DNA from: Rikenellaceae bacterium
Lineage (GTDB): Bacteria; Bacteroidota; Bacteroidia; Bacteroidales; Rikenellaceae
DNA: 64,000 nucleotides
Assembly: GCA_021201795.1 (NCBI GenBank)
Contig: JAJQEF010000041.1
Coordinates: 17,253-81,252 of the forward strand
Reading direction: 5' to 3'
Shown: positions 55,147 to 64,000 of the stretch, in pieces
Layout: every line of letters starts with the position of its first letter
How positions within the stretch are numbered: position 1 is the first letter of the stretch
The notes under the pieces: generated by a model
Databases searched by the model: none
Told to the model about the DNA's origin: nothing
The model's input: the letters and a program-made list of their open reading frames with translations, nothing else
Position numbers and translations under genes: made by a program

Positions 55147-55732
55147 ATTTTAAATGTTTTAGTTCGGAATCAATTTTTAAAATCTGCGGTACAACCAGCT
55201 CATTTTCATCCGCCATAATTATATAATCCGCATATTTATCTCTTTCGACATCAGTAATCTGCGCCTCCATGCGTTTTTTAACGGTTTCGTAAACCACTTT
55301 GTCACGCTTTACTACTCTTTCAATACGAATAGTTTCCGGAGCATTGACCGTTATTATTTTATCAACATCTTTATAGTAACCGCTCTCTATAAGGATCGCC
55401 GATTCCATAACCGAATACGGACAATCTTTATTTTGTTCCACCCATTTATGATAAATTACCAATAATACAGGATGAATTATATTGTTCATTTCAGCCAGCA
55501 GTTCTTTATTTTCAAATATCTTAGCTGCAATATATTTTTTATCGGGCTTTCCATTTTTATACGAATCGGCTCCGAGAAGCGATTTAACCGAATCCACAAC
55601 ACCGGAGTCTTTTTCCAGTAATTGTTTCGCTTCAAAATCGCAATCGAATACAGGTATTTTCAATAAAGAAAATATTTCCTTTACAGTGCTTTTACCGCTT
55701 CCCATACCTCCCGTTAGTCCAACTTTCAGCAT
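55109..55732 (-). CDS. coaE: Dephospho-CoA kinase
   Basis: Last step of coenzyme A synthesis. P-loop GLTGGMGSGKST at residues 5-16 of the chosen start (MLKVGLTGG), then FDCDFEAKQLLEKDSG and the substrate motif VMESAILIESGYYKDVDKII. A start 30 bp upstream would overlap the YbbR-like stop and adds ten atypical residues. About 207 residues, a normal length. Confidence 0.95.
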   Translation of the reverse strand: MLKVGLTGGMGSGKSTVKEIFSLLKIPVFDCDFEAKQLLEKDSGVVDSVKSLLGADSYKNGKPDKKYIAAKIFENKELLAEMNNIIHPVLLVIYHKWVEQNKDCPYSVMESAILIESGYYKDVDKIITVNAPETIRIERVVKRDKVVYETVKKRMEAQITDVERDKYADYIIMADENELVVPQILKIDSELKHLKYENDPRIGIDNQ

Positions 55733-55736
55733 AATT

Positions 55737-56714
55737 TTATTTTTTTTCAAATAGGAGTTCAACGTATAATGGATCCATACTTTTTATGAATATACCTTCG
55801 CCTTCTTCCGTATATATTTTAAAATATTTATCAATATTGATTAAATTATCGTTGTAATCGACATAAAGCCTTATACCATTTTCTATGTTATCGGAAAAAC
55901 GAATTCTGGAAATATTCACTTTTACAGTCACTTCGGAAGGAAGGGTAATCGGTATCAAATCTGAAGGAACATTTATAACTTCAACCGGAAGGGATAATTC
56001 CAGCTCGGTATATTCGTCTACCTCTATCGAATAAGAAACATTTTCGATCGGCAAAACGATATTCTCTATAGGAGTAAGAGGAACATACCCCCTCAAAGAT
56101 CTGTTAACATTATAAAAATGCCTGCTTTCCGTGTAAACCCCTTTTAAAGTATCGAGCAAAGGTTCTACAGATCGTACATCTATAGAATCGGGATCTATAG
56201 ATATCTCCCCTATCTGCATATACTGTCTTTCATACTCCACCGCAATGCGGCTTATAACCGGAACCCTTTTAACCTTTATATCCGAAGTAACAATACGTAA
56301 AGGAGGGGTTATTATGGAAATAAGGTTGATATCCGTTAACTGTGAAGATAGTGCAGTAAAAAGTGATGATGGCCTTATCTCACTTTCAACGCTGTTTTCA
56401 ACAGGTGTAATATCCAATCTGCTTATATCTACATATTCGGTATTGGTCTCAGGACGGAGTTTATATTTTATAAGTTTATACCCTTCCCCGTTCACCCTGC
56501 ATTCCACATCATACGTATCAGCAAGAATACCGATGGTTCTGTTAACGTTATTTTCAATTTTCACAGGAATAATAATATTCGTATCATAATTATTCCCGAG
56601 TTTATTAAAATCCCACAATCCGAAGGCTATCATAACAAATATGATAAAAATCGGATCCATAGCGCGTTTTAAGACACTTACAAATAATTTAAGGTATTTT
56701 TTTACGGAGTCCAT
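55737..56714 (-). CDS. YbbR-like (CdaR-type) membrane-anchored protein
   Basis: 325 residues with one membrane helix near the start (MDPIFIIFVMIAFGLWDF) and extracytoplasmic YbbR-like beta repeats (NTEYVDISRLDITPVENSVE, VPLTPIENIVLPIENVSYS). In Firmicutes such proteins regulate a diadenylate cyclase; whether that applies here is unknown, as no cyclase gene is nearby. Between a nuclease gene (13-bp overlap) and coaE. Confidence 0.83.
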   Translation of the reverse strand: MDSVKKYLKLFVSVLKRAMDPIFIIFVMIAFGLWDFNKLGNNYDTNIIIPVKIENNVNRTIGILADTYDVECRVNGEGYKLIKYKLRPETNTEYVDISRLDITPVENSVESEIRPSSLFTALSSQLTDINLISIITPPLRIVTSDIKVKRVPVISRIAVEYERQYMQIGEISIDPDSIDVRSVEPLLDTLKGVYTESRHFYNVNRSLRGYVPLTPIENIVLPIENVSYSIEVDEYTELELSLPVEVINVPSDLIPITLPSEVTVKVNISRIRFSDNIENGIRLYVDYNDNLINIDKYFKIYTEEGEGIFIKSMDPLYVELLFEKK

Positions 56715-57574
56715 ACTTTAATATCAAATGCCGTTTCAATTTTTTCCTGCAAAGAAACGGGTAAGTTATGAAAAAAATCATATCCCAACAACTGTTCCGC
56801 TTCCCGGACGGTGCAAATATAATCCCAATGGGTACCGGAAATATCGCTATTATTCGGTATTACAAAAGATACCGTATGATATTCACCGTCACATTTAACC
56901 AAGAGAGTTTTAAAAAATCTTTCCGTAACCGACACTTCATTCTTTCCTATCCTTTCCATAACCAAGTTTAAATCCGGTCCGGTGACAATATATAAACTAT
57001 CGTACTTGAGTGCGATTTTTCTTATATCCTGTTCGAGAGCATTCCATATTTTTCTATTTAAAGTGGGATGTTGGGGCGAGATATTGGACATAACGAATGT
57101 GGCGTCATTCTCTTTTTGATCTATAGTGCGGTCAGCGGAAGGCAAAAGATGTCCACGATCATATCCGGTTTTAGTATAATCGTGAGTTGTAGAATACGGC
57201 CAGCCTTTTTCAACGATTAGATTATCCACGATAAATTTATTTTTTCTCGAATAGTTTTTGCTTTTTACATCTCCAGAAGTAAGAATATACGCCACCCACG
57301 CTGCCTGCCTGTGGATTGTATCGTAATACACCGAATATCTTCCTGTAGGATTATAAATATAAAAAGTAGAATCCGGGATGTGGGGTAAATGGATATTCTC
57401 AAAATGGAAACCATTATTATCGTATGCAGTTTTTTTTACACTGGTAACAGAGCACCCTGCTTCAAAAAACAGCAGGTAAAGAACTACCAGCTGTAAAATA
57501 ATAATTTTTATCTGCTGGGTACTACTGACGACTATCCGGCGTTTGTTTTTCCTTTTTTTTCTACCGTGAGGCAT
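56702..57574 (-). CDS. NucA-type DNA/RNA non-specific endonuclease, membrane-anchored
   Basis: 290 residues. A basic N-terminus (PHGRKKRKNKRRIVV) precedes one membrane segment (KIIILQLVVLYLLFFEAGCS) with a lipobox-like end. The beta-beta-alpha metal nuclease domain follows: YDRGHLLPSADRTIDQKEND carries the catalytic DRGH motif, and NISPQHPTLNRKIWNALEQD the metal-binding Asn/His region. It would degrade nucleic acid outside the cytoplasm. Upstream is a divergent promoter shared with murB. Confidence 0.9.
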   Translation of the reverse strand: MPHGRKKRKNKRRIVVSSTQQIKIIILQLVVLYLLFFEAGCSVTSVKKTAYDNNGFHFENIHLPHIPDSTFYIYNPTGRYSVYYDTIHRQAAWVAYILTSGDVKSKNYSRKNKFIVDNLIVEKGWPYSTTHDYTKTGYDRGHLLPSADRTIDQKENDATFVMSNISPQHPTLNRKIWNALEQDIRKIALKYDSLYIVTGPDLNLVMERIGKNEVSVTERFFKTLLVKCDGEYHTVSFVIPNNSDISGTHWDYICTVREAEQLLGYDFFHNLPVSLQEKIETAFDIKVWTP

Positions 57575-57595
57575 GAGTTAAGTTCTCCTTTATGG

Positions 57596-57623
57596 CAAAA
57601 GTAGGAAAATTAATGTACTTTTG
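57596..57623. promoter_or_regulatory. Symmetrical divergent promoter elements between nuclease and murB
   Basis: CAAAAGTA (57596-57603) and TACTTTTG (57616-57623) are exact inverted copies separated by 12 bp. Each is a -7 element (TAnnTTTG) on its own strand, so the two transcription starts are nearly back to back. No -33 box is clear on either side. Confidence 0.5.
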
Positions 57624-57643
57624 CATTTTAATATTAATTATCT

Positions 57644-58651
57644 ATGACTGAGATAGTCAGAAATAAAAGCCTTAGGTATCTTAACACGTTCGGTATCGAT
57701 GTGAAATCATCCCGTTATGCGGAGTTCCGGAACATTGAAGAGTTAAGAAAAATATTCGAATATCAAGAAGAAAATAATTTAAACTGGTATCCTTTAAGCG
57801 GTGGGAGCAACACACTTTTTACCAGGGATTATAAGGGAATAATTATTCATCCTCTATGTTCTGATATAACAACGAGAACGGAAAACGAATTCATTTACGT
57901 GAAGGCAGATGCCGGAACATTATGGGATAATCTTGTATTTTTTTCGATCGAACATAATTTATGGGGTATTGAAAATTTATACGGCATCCCCGGATATGTC
58001 GGTTCATCTCCCATACAGAACATAGGCGCTTACGGCGTGGAGGCTAAGGATTGTATCTATTCCGTAGATTTTTACGATAAGAAGAAAAACGGTATCGTAA
58101 CCCTGCTTGCGAACGACTGTAATTTCGGTTACAGGGACAGTATTTTCAAAAAAGAACTTAAAGGAAAAGGTATAATTATTTCAGTAACCTATCGATTGTC
58201 CATAAAAGAAAATCCGCGTCTGGACTATGGTGATTTAAAAAACGAGGTAGAGAACAAAGGAAAAATAACGATCAAAAATATTGCCGATTCTGTAATTTCA
58301 ATACGCAACAGTAAATTACCGGATCCTAACGTGTTGGGCAACTCTGGAAGTTTCTTTAAAAATCCGTTACTAAATATCCAAGAAGCAGTAAAACTCAAAA
58401 ATAAATATCCGGAAGTTCCTTTATATCCCCATGGAGATAAAGTAAAAGTAGCAGCGGGATGGCTTATAGAAAAAGCAGGATGGAAGGGGTACAGAAAGGG
58501 AGACTGCGGTGTTCATGACCGTCAGGCATTAGTATTGGTCAATCATGGTAATTCCTCCGGAGAAGAAATAAAAAAACTTGCGGAAGAAATCATCAGCGAT
58601 ATTAACACAAAATTTAACATAAACATTGAAACAGAAGTTAATATTTTATAA
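57644..58651 (+). CDS. murB: UDP-N-acetylenolpyruvoylglucosamine reductase
   Basis: FAD enzyme of the second step of UDP-MurNAc synthesis. 335 residues: SLRYLNTFGIDVKSSRYAEF, SGGSNTLFTRDYKGIIIHP, GIPGYVGSSPIQNIGAYGVE with the FAD pyrophosphate contacts, and the catalytic Ser in VLGNSGSFFKNP. The end HDRQALVLVNHGNSSGEEI is usual for type I MurB. tilS follows after 2 bp. Confidence 0.97.
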   Translation: MTEIVRNKSLRYLNTFGIDVKSSRYAEFRNIEELRKIFEYQEENNLNWYPLSGGSNTLFTRDYKGIIIHPLCSDITTRTENEFIYVKADAGTLWDNLVFFSIEHNLWGIENLYGIPGYVGSSPIQNIGAYGVEAKDCIYSVDFYDKKKNGIVTLLANDCNFGYRDSIFKKELKGKGIIISVTYRLSIKENPRLDYGDLKNEVENKGKITIKNIADSVISIRNSKLPDPNVLGNSGSFFKNPLLNIQEAVKLKNKYPEVPLYPHGDKVKVAAGWLIEKAGWKGYRKGDCGVHDRQALVLVNHGNSSGEEIKKLAEEIISDINTKFNINIETEVNIL

Positions 58652-58653
58652 AA

Positions 58654-60009
58654 ATGATTACCGATAGTTTCCTTAAATATGTGGAAGAAAATAATTTAAT
58701 TCATCGAGACGATAAGATCTTACTTGCCGTCAGCGGAGGAGTAGACTCAATGGTTATGATGAATCTATTCCATACGTGTGGATTCAATTTCGGAGTGGCA
58801 CATTGCAATTTCTGTCTGCGGGGAAAAGAATCCGACGAAGATGAAGAAATGGTAGAGGAAGAATGCCGTAAATTAGGAATAAAACACTACAATATCCGTT
58901 TCGATACCCAGAATGAGATCGACTTATCTGGAGAATCCGTACAAATGGTAGCCAGAAGGCTTCGTTATGACTGGTTCAATAAACTTTCTGCTGAACACGG
59001 ATACACTAAAATAGCTATTGCACATCATTCTGACGATTCAATAGAAACATTCTTTATAAATCTCATACGCGGAACCGGATTACGCGGAATAACCGGTATA
59101 AATGTTACCAATAAACAAATAATAAGGCCTTTACTATTTGCAACACGCAGAGAGATATCGGATTATGCTGTAAAAAATAAAGTAAAATACAGGGAAGATT
59201 CTTCAAACAGGTCTACAAAATATCTCAGAAACAAAATAAGGCTCGGAATCATTCCTAAAATAAAAGAGGTTTCTCCGAACTTCGGAAAAACCATGACGCA
59301 TAATGTAGAAAGACTATCCGTGGCTTTGAGATTTATCGATACTGTCATGGGGGATATTATGGATAAAGTTTCTATGAAGTACGGTTCAAATGTAATTATA
59401 GACACGAAACTTATCCCAAAAAATCTCGATCTTAATTATGTTATATTTGAATTATTACGTCCCTACGGATTTAATACCGAAGTAGTTAAAGATTTATATA
59501 ATAGCCTTATGGTCGGAAACTCGGGAACTAAATTCCATTCCTATTCGCATATAGCATATATTGACAGGAAGAAAATCATACTTAAAGATATCTCAGAGAT
59601 GCCTGAAAATTATTATGTCGAAATAGGGGAGGAACTGGATCAGGAATTCTGTCTCGGAGGCACCTTGACCTTTGAAAAACTAGAGATTGAAGATCTCGAA
59701 TTAGGAAGCAATCCTGAAAACATAGCACTTCTTGATGCGGAACTTATAACATATCCGCTGATAGTAAGAATATGGAAAGACGGGGATTATTTCATACCAC
59801 TGGGAATGACGGGAAAGAAAAAAGTAAGCGACTTTCTGATCGACCAAAAAATACCTGTACCTGAAAAAGAAAAACAACTGGTTATAGAATCCTCCGGGAA
59901 TATAATATGGCTGGTCGACCGGAGAATAGACAACAGATATAAAATCACTGAAAATACGAGAAACGTTCTACGTATAACTAAAAAATTAAATGAAGAACAA
60001 CTTGACTAG
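58654..60009 (+). CDS. tilS: tRNA(Ile)-lysidine synthetase
   Basis: Converts C34 of the CAU-anticodon tRNA-Ile to lysidine, changing it from Met to Ile decoding. 451 residues: PP-loop LLAVSGGVDSMVMM, then FGVAHCNFCLRGKESDEDEE, IAIAHHSDDSIETFFINLIR and REDSSNRSTKYLRNKIR. The C-terminal TilS domain is present (RIWKDGDYFIPLGMTGKKKV). It lies between murB and the ABC exporter on the same strand. Confidence 0.96.
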   Translation: MITDSFLKYVEENNLIHRDDKILLAVSGGVDSMVMMNLFHTCGFNFGVAHCNFCLRGKESDEDEEMVEEECRKLGIKHYNIRFDTQNEIDLSGESVQMVARRLRYDWFNKLSAEHGYTKIAIAHHSDDSIETFFINLIRGTGLRGITGINVTNKQIIRPLLFATRREISDYAVKNKVKYREDSSNRSTKYLRNKIRLGIIPKIKEVSPNFGKTMTHNVERLSVALRFIDTVMGDIMDKVSMKYGSNVIIDTKLIPKNLDLNYVIFELLRPYGFNTEVVKDLYNSLMVGNSGTKFHSYSHIAYIDRKKIILKDISEMPENYYVEIGEELDQEFCLGGTLTFEKLEIEDLELGSNPENIALLDAELITYPLIVRIWKDGDYFIPLGMTGKKKVSDFLIDQKIPVPEKEKQLVIESSGNIIWLVDRRIDNRYKITENTRNVLRITKKLNEEQLD

Positions 60010-60021
60010 CAAAAAATATAA

Positions 60022-61857
60022 ATGAAAACATATCTCAGACTGCTCGGTTTTGCCAAACCTATTGAAAAATATGCCATACCGTATTTCTTTTTCATACTAT
60101 TCCATGCCATATTCAATACTGTAGTATTTGTCATGCTCATGCCTATACTCGACACTCTTTTTAACAGTTCGGGAATAATAGAGACAGTAACACGTCCGCC
60201 TGTATTTGAATTCAGTATGGATTATGTCAATAAACTTGTTAATTACTGGCTATATCAATTATACGGAGCAGAATACGATTTAATGAGCATACTGATGTTA
60301 TTGAGTGCTTTGATCGTAGCCTCCGTGTTGCTGAGCAATATGTTCAGATATCTGGCCCAGAGAACTATAGAAGGATTCAGAATACACACTCTGAAAAAAC
60401 TAAGAAATAATGTTTTCAACAATGTAATGCATCTCCATACAGGTTTTTTCAGCAATGAAAAGAAAGGAGATATCATATCTAAAATAACCTCTGACGTACA
60501 GGTAGTTCAGTTTTGTATAACCAACACTTTACAGGTAGCCTTCAGGGAGCCGTTTCTTATTGCAGGGTATGTATTTGCGTTACTTAAAATCTCTCCGGAA
60601 CTCACTCTTTTTACCATCGTAGTTCTACCGGTTTCAGCTTTAGTAATAGGTTTTATAGTAAAAACCCTTCGTAAATCCGCAAAGGAAGCCCAGGAGTCTT
60701 TCGGCGATATGGTAAGCCTTATAGATGAAGCTCTGGGAGGAATTAAAATCCTTAAGGGTTATAACGCTATCGACTATATAGTAAAAAAATTCTATGGTGA
60801 AAACGACAGATATTCACGTATCTCCAAACACATGGCAAACCGTCAGCAGATGGCTTCACCCGCATCGGAATTTATGGGAATTACCGCAGTAGCTATTCTT
60901 TTAATATACGGGGGAGGAATGGTTATGGGTGGAAAAATACAGGCTAGTGAATTCATTACTTATCTTGCTATTTTCTCTCAGGTCACAAGACCGGCGCGCC
61001 AACTTGCAGATTCATTCAGTACGATAAACCAAGGAATCGCCGCGGGAGAAAGGGTTCTGTCATTAGTCGATACTAAATCCGAAATTATCGATAAAGAAAA
61101 CGCTCTGATTTTAGATGGGTTTACTAATGATATAGAGTTTAAAGAAGTAAGTTTCGCATATGAAAATAAAGGAGTTCTTCATAATATTTCTTTCATTATA
61201 AACAAAGGGGGAACAGTAGCACTGGTAGGACCGTCGGGTGGGGGAAAATCCACTATATCGGATCTCATACCACGTTTTTATGATGTATCGGAAGGCGAAA
61301 TACTAATAGACGGGGTCAACATTAAAGACTATAATATAGAATCTGTAAGGTCCCATATGGGTATTGTTTCCCAGGATACCGTACTTTTCAACGATACTAT
61401 CGAAAACAATATCCGCTTGGGCAATACTATCGCTACTTCAACACAGGTAATGAACGCGGCAAAGATTGCAAATGCTCACGAATTTATTCTGAATACGGAA
61501 CACGGCTATCAGACAAACATCGGAGACAGGGGAACGAAGCTTTCAGGTGGACAAAGGCAAAGGATTAGTATAGCACGAGCTATTCTTAAAAATCCGGATA
61601 TTCTGATCCTCGACGAGGCAACTTCAGCTCTCGACACGGAATCTGAAAAACTGGTGCAGGATGCCTTAAACAATCTGCTTAACGGAAGGACATCACTAGT
61701 GATAACTCACAGATTAAGCACCATTTTACATGCTGATAAAATTATCGTTATCGAAGATGGTAAAATAGTAGAATCCGGAACACATAACGAACTTATAGCA
61801 CTCGAAGGTGTTTATAAAAAACTAATCGACATGCAGAATATAGGAAAACAAAACTAA
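60022..61857 (+). CDS. MsbA-like ABC exporter (membrane and ATPase fused)
   Basis: 611 residues: six membrane helices in the first 330, then an ATPase with Walker A GPSGGGKST, signature LSGGQRQRISIARA, Walker B ILILDEATSALD and H-loop ITHRLS. Type IV half-transporter acting as a homodimer. The resemblance to MsbA suggests lipid or lipid A-core export, but drug export is possible. tilS ends 12 bp before it and a glycosyltransferase starts 5 bp after it, which favours an envelope role. Confidence 0.88.
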   Translation: MKTYLRLLGFAKPIEKYAIPYFFFILFHAIFNTVVFVMLMPILDTLFNSSGIIETVTRPPVFEFSMDYVNKLVNYWLYQLYGAEYDLMSILMLLSALIVASVLLSNMFRYLAQRTIEGFRIHTLKKLRNNVFNNVMHLHTGFFSNEKKGDIISKITSDVQVVQFCITNTLQVAFREPFLIAGYVFALLKISPELTLFTIVVLPVSALVIGFIVKTLRKSAKEAQESFGDMVSLIDEALGGIKILKGYNAIDYIVKKFYGENDRYSRISKHMANRQQMASPASEFMGITAVAILLIYGGGMVMGGKIQASEFITYLAIFSQVTRPARQLADSFSTINQGIAAGERVLSLVDTKSEIIDKENALILDGFTNDIEFKEVSFAYENKGVLHNISFIINKGGTVALVGPSGGGKSTISDLIPRFYDVSEGEILIDGVNIKDYNIESVRSHMGIVSQDTVLFNDTIENNIRLGNTIATSTQVMNAAKIANAHEFILNTEHGYQTNIGDRGTKLSGGQRQRISIARAILKNPDILILDEATSALDTESEKLVQDALNNLLNGRTSLVITHRLSTILHADKIIVIEDGKIVESGTHNELIALEGVYKKLIDMQNIGKQN

Positions 61858-61862
61858 TAATT

Positions 61863-62804
61863 ATGAAAATAAGCGGTTTTACTATTATCAGGAACGCAGA
61901 AATATATGATTTCCCTATAATTGAATGCATTCTGTCTGCACTTCCGTTGGTCGACGAATTCATTGTCGTTGCAGGTAACAGCATCGATAACACCGATGAA
62001 ATGTTAAAAAGTATTAAATCCGACAAAATAAAAATAATCAATACCGTATGGGATACTAAGAAATATCCCAAAAAAGGATATGTTTACGCAAACCAGACAG
62101 ATATAGCCTTACATAATTGTACAGGAGATTGGTGCCTGTATCTTCAGTCAGACGAAGTCCTTCACGAAAATTCCATAAACGTAATTAGAAGGGCCTGTGA
62201 AAAATTTCATGATGATAAAAATATAGAGGGATTTTTATTAAAATATATCCATTTCTACGGAGACTACGACCATTACATACGCAGTATGCACTTTGCTTAT
62301 CAGAGGGAAGTCAGGATAGTAAGGGGCAAAAATCCGGATATACATTCGCGGCAGGACGCACAATCTTTCAGGGTTATACCCGATTTCGACTATAAAGATT
62401 ACTGGCAGAAAAAAGGAACTAAAAAACTCAACTGTGTATTGTTGGACGCTTATATTTATCATTATGGATGGGTGCGGGACCCGATGAAAATGACTCCCAA
62501 GAAGAAAGAACAGGATTCCTTCCATGAAGAGATAGACGAAAAGAAATATGAGTCACAGTATTACGATTATGGAAACCTCAGTCTACTACCCGTATTTAAA
62601 GGACAACATCCGGAGGTGATGAAAGATAGGGTTAAGTCTCTTTCGTGGCAAAAATACCTTCGATTTGAAGGTGAAAGACCGGATATAGGGAAGACATACG
62701 GCCTGAAATATCGCTTTCTCAATTTCATTGAAAATAAATTACTGAGAAACGGAGACAGGATAGGGGGACTCAAAAATTATATACTTAAATCCCGATTCAA
62801 ATAA
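61863..62804 (+). CDS. Family 2 glycosyltransferase
   Basis: 313 residues with the GT2 start SGFTIIRNAEIYDFPIIECI and VDEFIVVAGNSIDNTDEMLK. An acidic loop in place of the classical DxD is GDWCLYLQSDEVLH. The donor and acceptor are unknown. Coupled to the preceding exporter gene, it may act on a cell-surface glycan or lipid. Confidence 0.85.
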   Translation: MKISGFTIIRNAEIYDFPIIECILSALPLVDEFIVVAGNSIDNTDEMLKSIKSDKIKIINTVWDTKKYPKKGYVYANQTDIALHNCTGDWCLYLQSDEVLHENSINVIRRACEKFHDDKNIEGFLLKYIHFYGDYDHYIRSMHFAYQREVRIVRGKNPDIHSRQDAQSFRVIPDFDYKDYWQKKGTKKLNCVLLDAYIYHYGWVRDPMKMTPKKKEQDSFHEEIDEKKYESQYYDYGNLSLLPVFKGQHPEVMKDRVKSLSWQKYLRFEGERPDIGKTYGLKYRFLNFIENKLLRNGDRIGGLKNYILKSRFK

Positions 62805-62805
62805 C

Positions 62806-63774
62806 CTAACTCATTTCCAGCATACGACGGATCGATTTTTCCGCTTTTATACGAAGTTCCTCATTTATATGGATCTCAGGAGCTTCGTATTTTAATGAAT
62901 TGTAAATCTTATTAAGATTAATCAATTTCATAAAAATACAGTCGTTACATCCACACGTAGAATCTATCGGAGGAGCGGGTATAAATAATTTTTCCGGATT
63001 TTCTTTCATCATCTGATGAAGTATACCGGATTCGGTAACGACAATATATTTTTGGGAATCGTCTTTTCTCGCATAATCCAGTAAAGCGGCTGTAGACCCT
63101 ACATAATCCGCAACAAGGAGAATCGGTTTCTTGCATTCGGGATGAGCAAGTATTTTAGCATCCGGATGTTCGTTTTTAAGTTCGATTATCTTCGCCAAAG
63201 AAAATTCTTCGTGAACATGGCATGCTCCATTCCAAATAAGCATATTTTCACGCCCGGTAACACTCTTAATGTAATTTCCGAGGTTCCTGTCAGGTCCGAA
63301 TATTATCTTCTCTTCACGGGGCAGAGAATCGACTATTTTAACAGCATTGCTTGAAGTGCATACTATATCGGTTAAAGCTTTTACTCCAGCTGATGTATTT
63401 ACATATGAAATAACAGTATATCCAGGATTTTTATTTATAAGTTCTGCAAAATCTTCCGGTTTACAAGATTCGGATAACGAACATCCAGCGTTCAGGTCAG
63501 GTACTATTACTTTTTTTTCAGGTGAAAGTATCTTAGCAGTTTCTCCCATAAAATGAACCCCGGCAAATATTATAATATCAGCATCCGTTTCTGCGGCTTT
63601 TTGCGACAACGCAAGACTGTCTCCTATAAAATCCGCAATATCCTGAACTTCCGGAACCGTATAATAGTGCGCCATTATTATAGCATTCTTTTTTTCTTTA
63701 AGCCGATTTATCTCACGGACTATATCTGTTCCCTCTGGAATGTGTTCATCAACATATCCATTATTTATTCTCAT
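62806..63774 (-). CDS. nadA: Quinolinate synthase A
   Basis: 4Fe-4S enzyme that condenses iminoaspartate with dihydroxyacetone phosphate to quinolinate, for NAD synthesis. 322 residues: IIMAHYYTVPEVQDIADFIG, the first cluster Cys in LNAGCSLSESC, a second in IWNGACHVHEEF, and the last in PPIDSTCGCNDCIFM. nadB and nadC are not in the window. It converges on the glycosyltransferase gene with one base between stop codons. Confidence 0.96.
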   Translation of the reverse strand: MRINNGYVDEHIPEGTDIVREINRLKEKKNAIIMAHYYTVPEVQDIADFIGDSLALSQKAAETDADIIIFAGVHFMGETAKILSPEKKVIVPDLNAGCSLSESCKPEDFAELINKNPGYTVISYVNTSAGVKALTDIVCTSSNAVKIVDSLPREEKIIFGPDRNLGNYIKSVTGRENMLIWNGACHVHEEFSLAKIIELKNEHPDAKILAHPECKKPILLVADYVGSTAALLDYARKDDSQKYIVVTESGILHQMMKENPEKLFIPAPPIDSTCGCNDCIFMKLINLNKIYNSLKYEAPEIHINEELRIKAEKSIRRMLEMS

Positions 63775-64000
63775 TTAATAATTAATTTAAATAAAAAATT
63801 AATAGTAATAATAATAGGCGTTAGTATGGTTCATAAAAAAATAACCAACGCTTGCAAATGTCGTAATTAATCGAATAAAAACAATCTATTCATATCAAAT
63901 ATTTTTATAAAACTATGTATATTAGTATGTCTATGATTTTACTAACATCAATTAGTAAAATGTAATGGAATTATTTTTTATTTTCAGATACTTTATATTT

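Noticed and set aside
1..64000. CRISPR array, rRNA genes, intact insertion sequences
   Set aside because: No regularly spaced repeats, rRNA sequence or complete transposase with inverted ends was seen on either strand.

Overview
The window looks like a chromosomal segment of a Bacteroidales-type bacterium (phylum Bacteroidota). The evidence is Bacteroides-type tyrosine recombinases, the DUF3822-RsmD pair, a DUF3078 outer-membrane protein, a LysM/periplasmic-binding fusion, AraC regulators, the near absence of Shine-Dalgarno sites, and TAnnTTTG promoter elements upstream of several genes. Species cannot be named from the sequence alone.

Left part (1-6.4 kb): a minus-strand MacAB-like efflux operon whose adaptor and permease are both broken while the ATPase is intact, an AraC-type regulator, a zinc-type CDF exporter and a GNAT/thioredoxin-like fusion. 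From 6.5 to 7.0 kb lies a rotted phage remnant (C-terminus of a large terminase). From 7.1 to 15.8 kb is a visibly GC-richer module: a nitroreductase and a secreted esterase (minus strand), divergent from a compact TetR-TolC-HlyD-ATPase-ATPase-permease-permease efflux operon arranged like E. coli CecR/YbhGFSR, with YbhF split into two genes. A DUF2271 protein and a truncated nitroreductase follow.

Middle part (16.9-27.9 kb): an integrative island next to tRNA-Asp. It has three related integrases (one truncated and frameshifted, one frameshifted, one intact), a pair of excisionase-like HTH genes, and a tightly coupled five-gene AT-rich operon: SPPY-type DNA methyltransferase, BglII/BstYI-like endonuclease, ParB-like protein, SNF2-like helicase and a DUF3883 protein. 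This restriction-like cluster is the most interesting content. Most of its members carry a lesion or a changed key residue, so it looks like a composite defence system in decay. A 13-bp direct repeat flanks the segment holding the operon and the intact integrase.

Right part (27.9-63.8 kb): ordinary chromosome. It includes rsmD, a RecD-like helicase, thyA-folA, nfo, an HExxH outer-membrane protein, RNA-modification genes, an LTA-synthase-like protein, ompA-like/pyrH/frr/purU, dxs, tandem thioredoxins, rlmN, a LysM protein, a proofreading-type exonuclease, dnaN, a nucleoside phosphorylase, coaE, a YbbR-like protein, a NucA-like nuclease, murB, tilS, an MsbA-like exporter, a glycosyltransferase and nadA. 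Nearly all of these are intact. The exceptions are a DUF3078 gene with two in-frame UGA codons and the first of two tandem thioredoxins, which has lost its start codon and signal-peptide frame. The concentration of lesions in accessory genes, against clean housekeeping genes, argues for real gene decay rather than uniform sequencing error.
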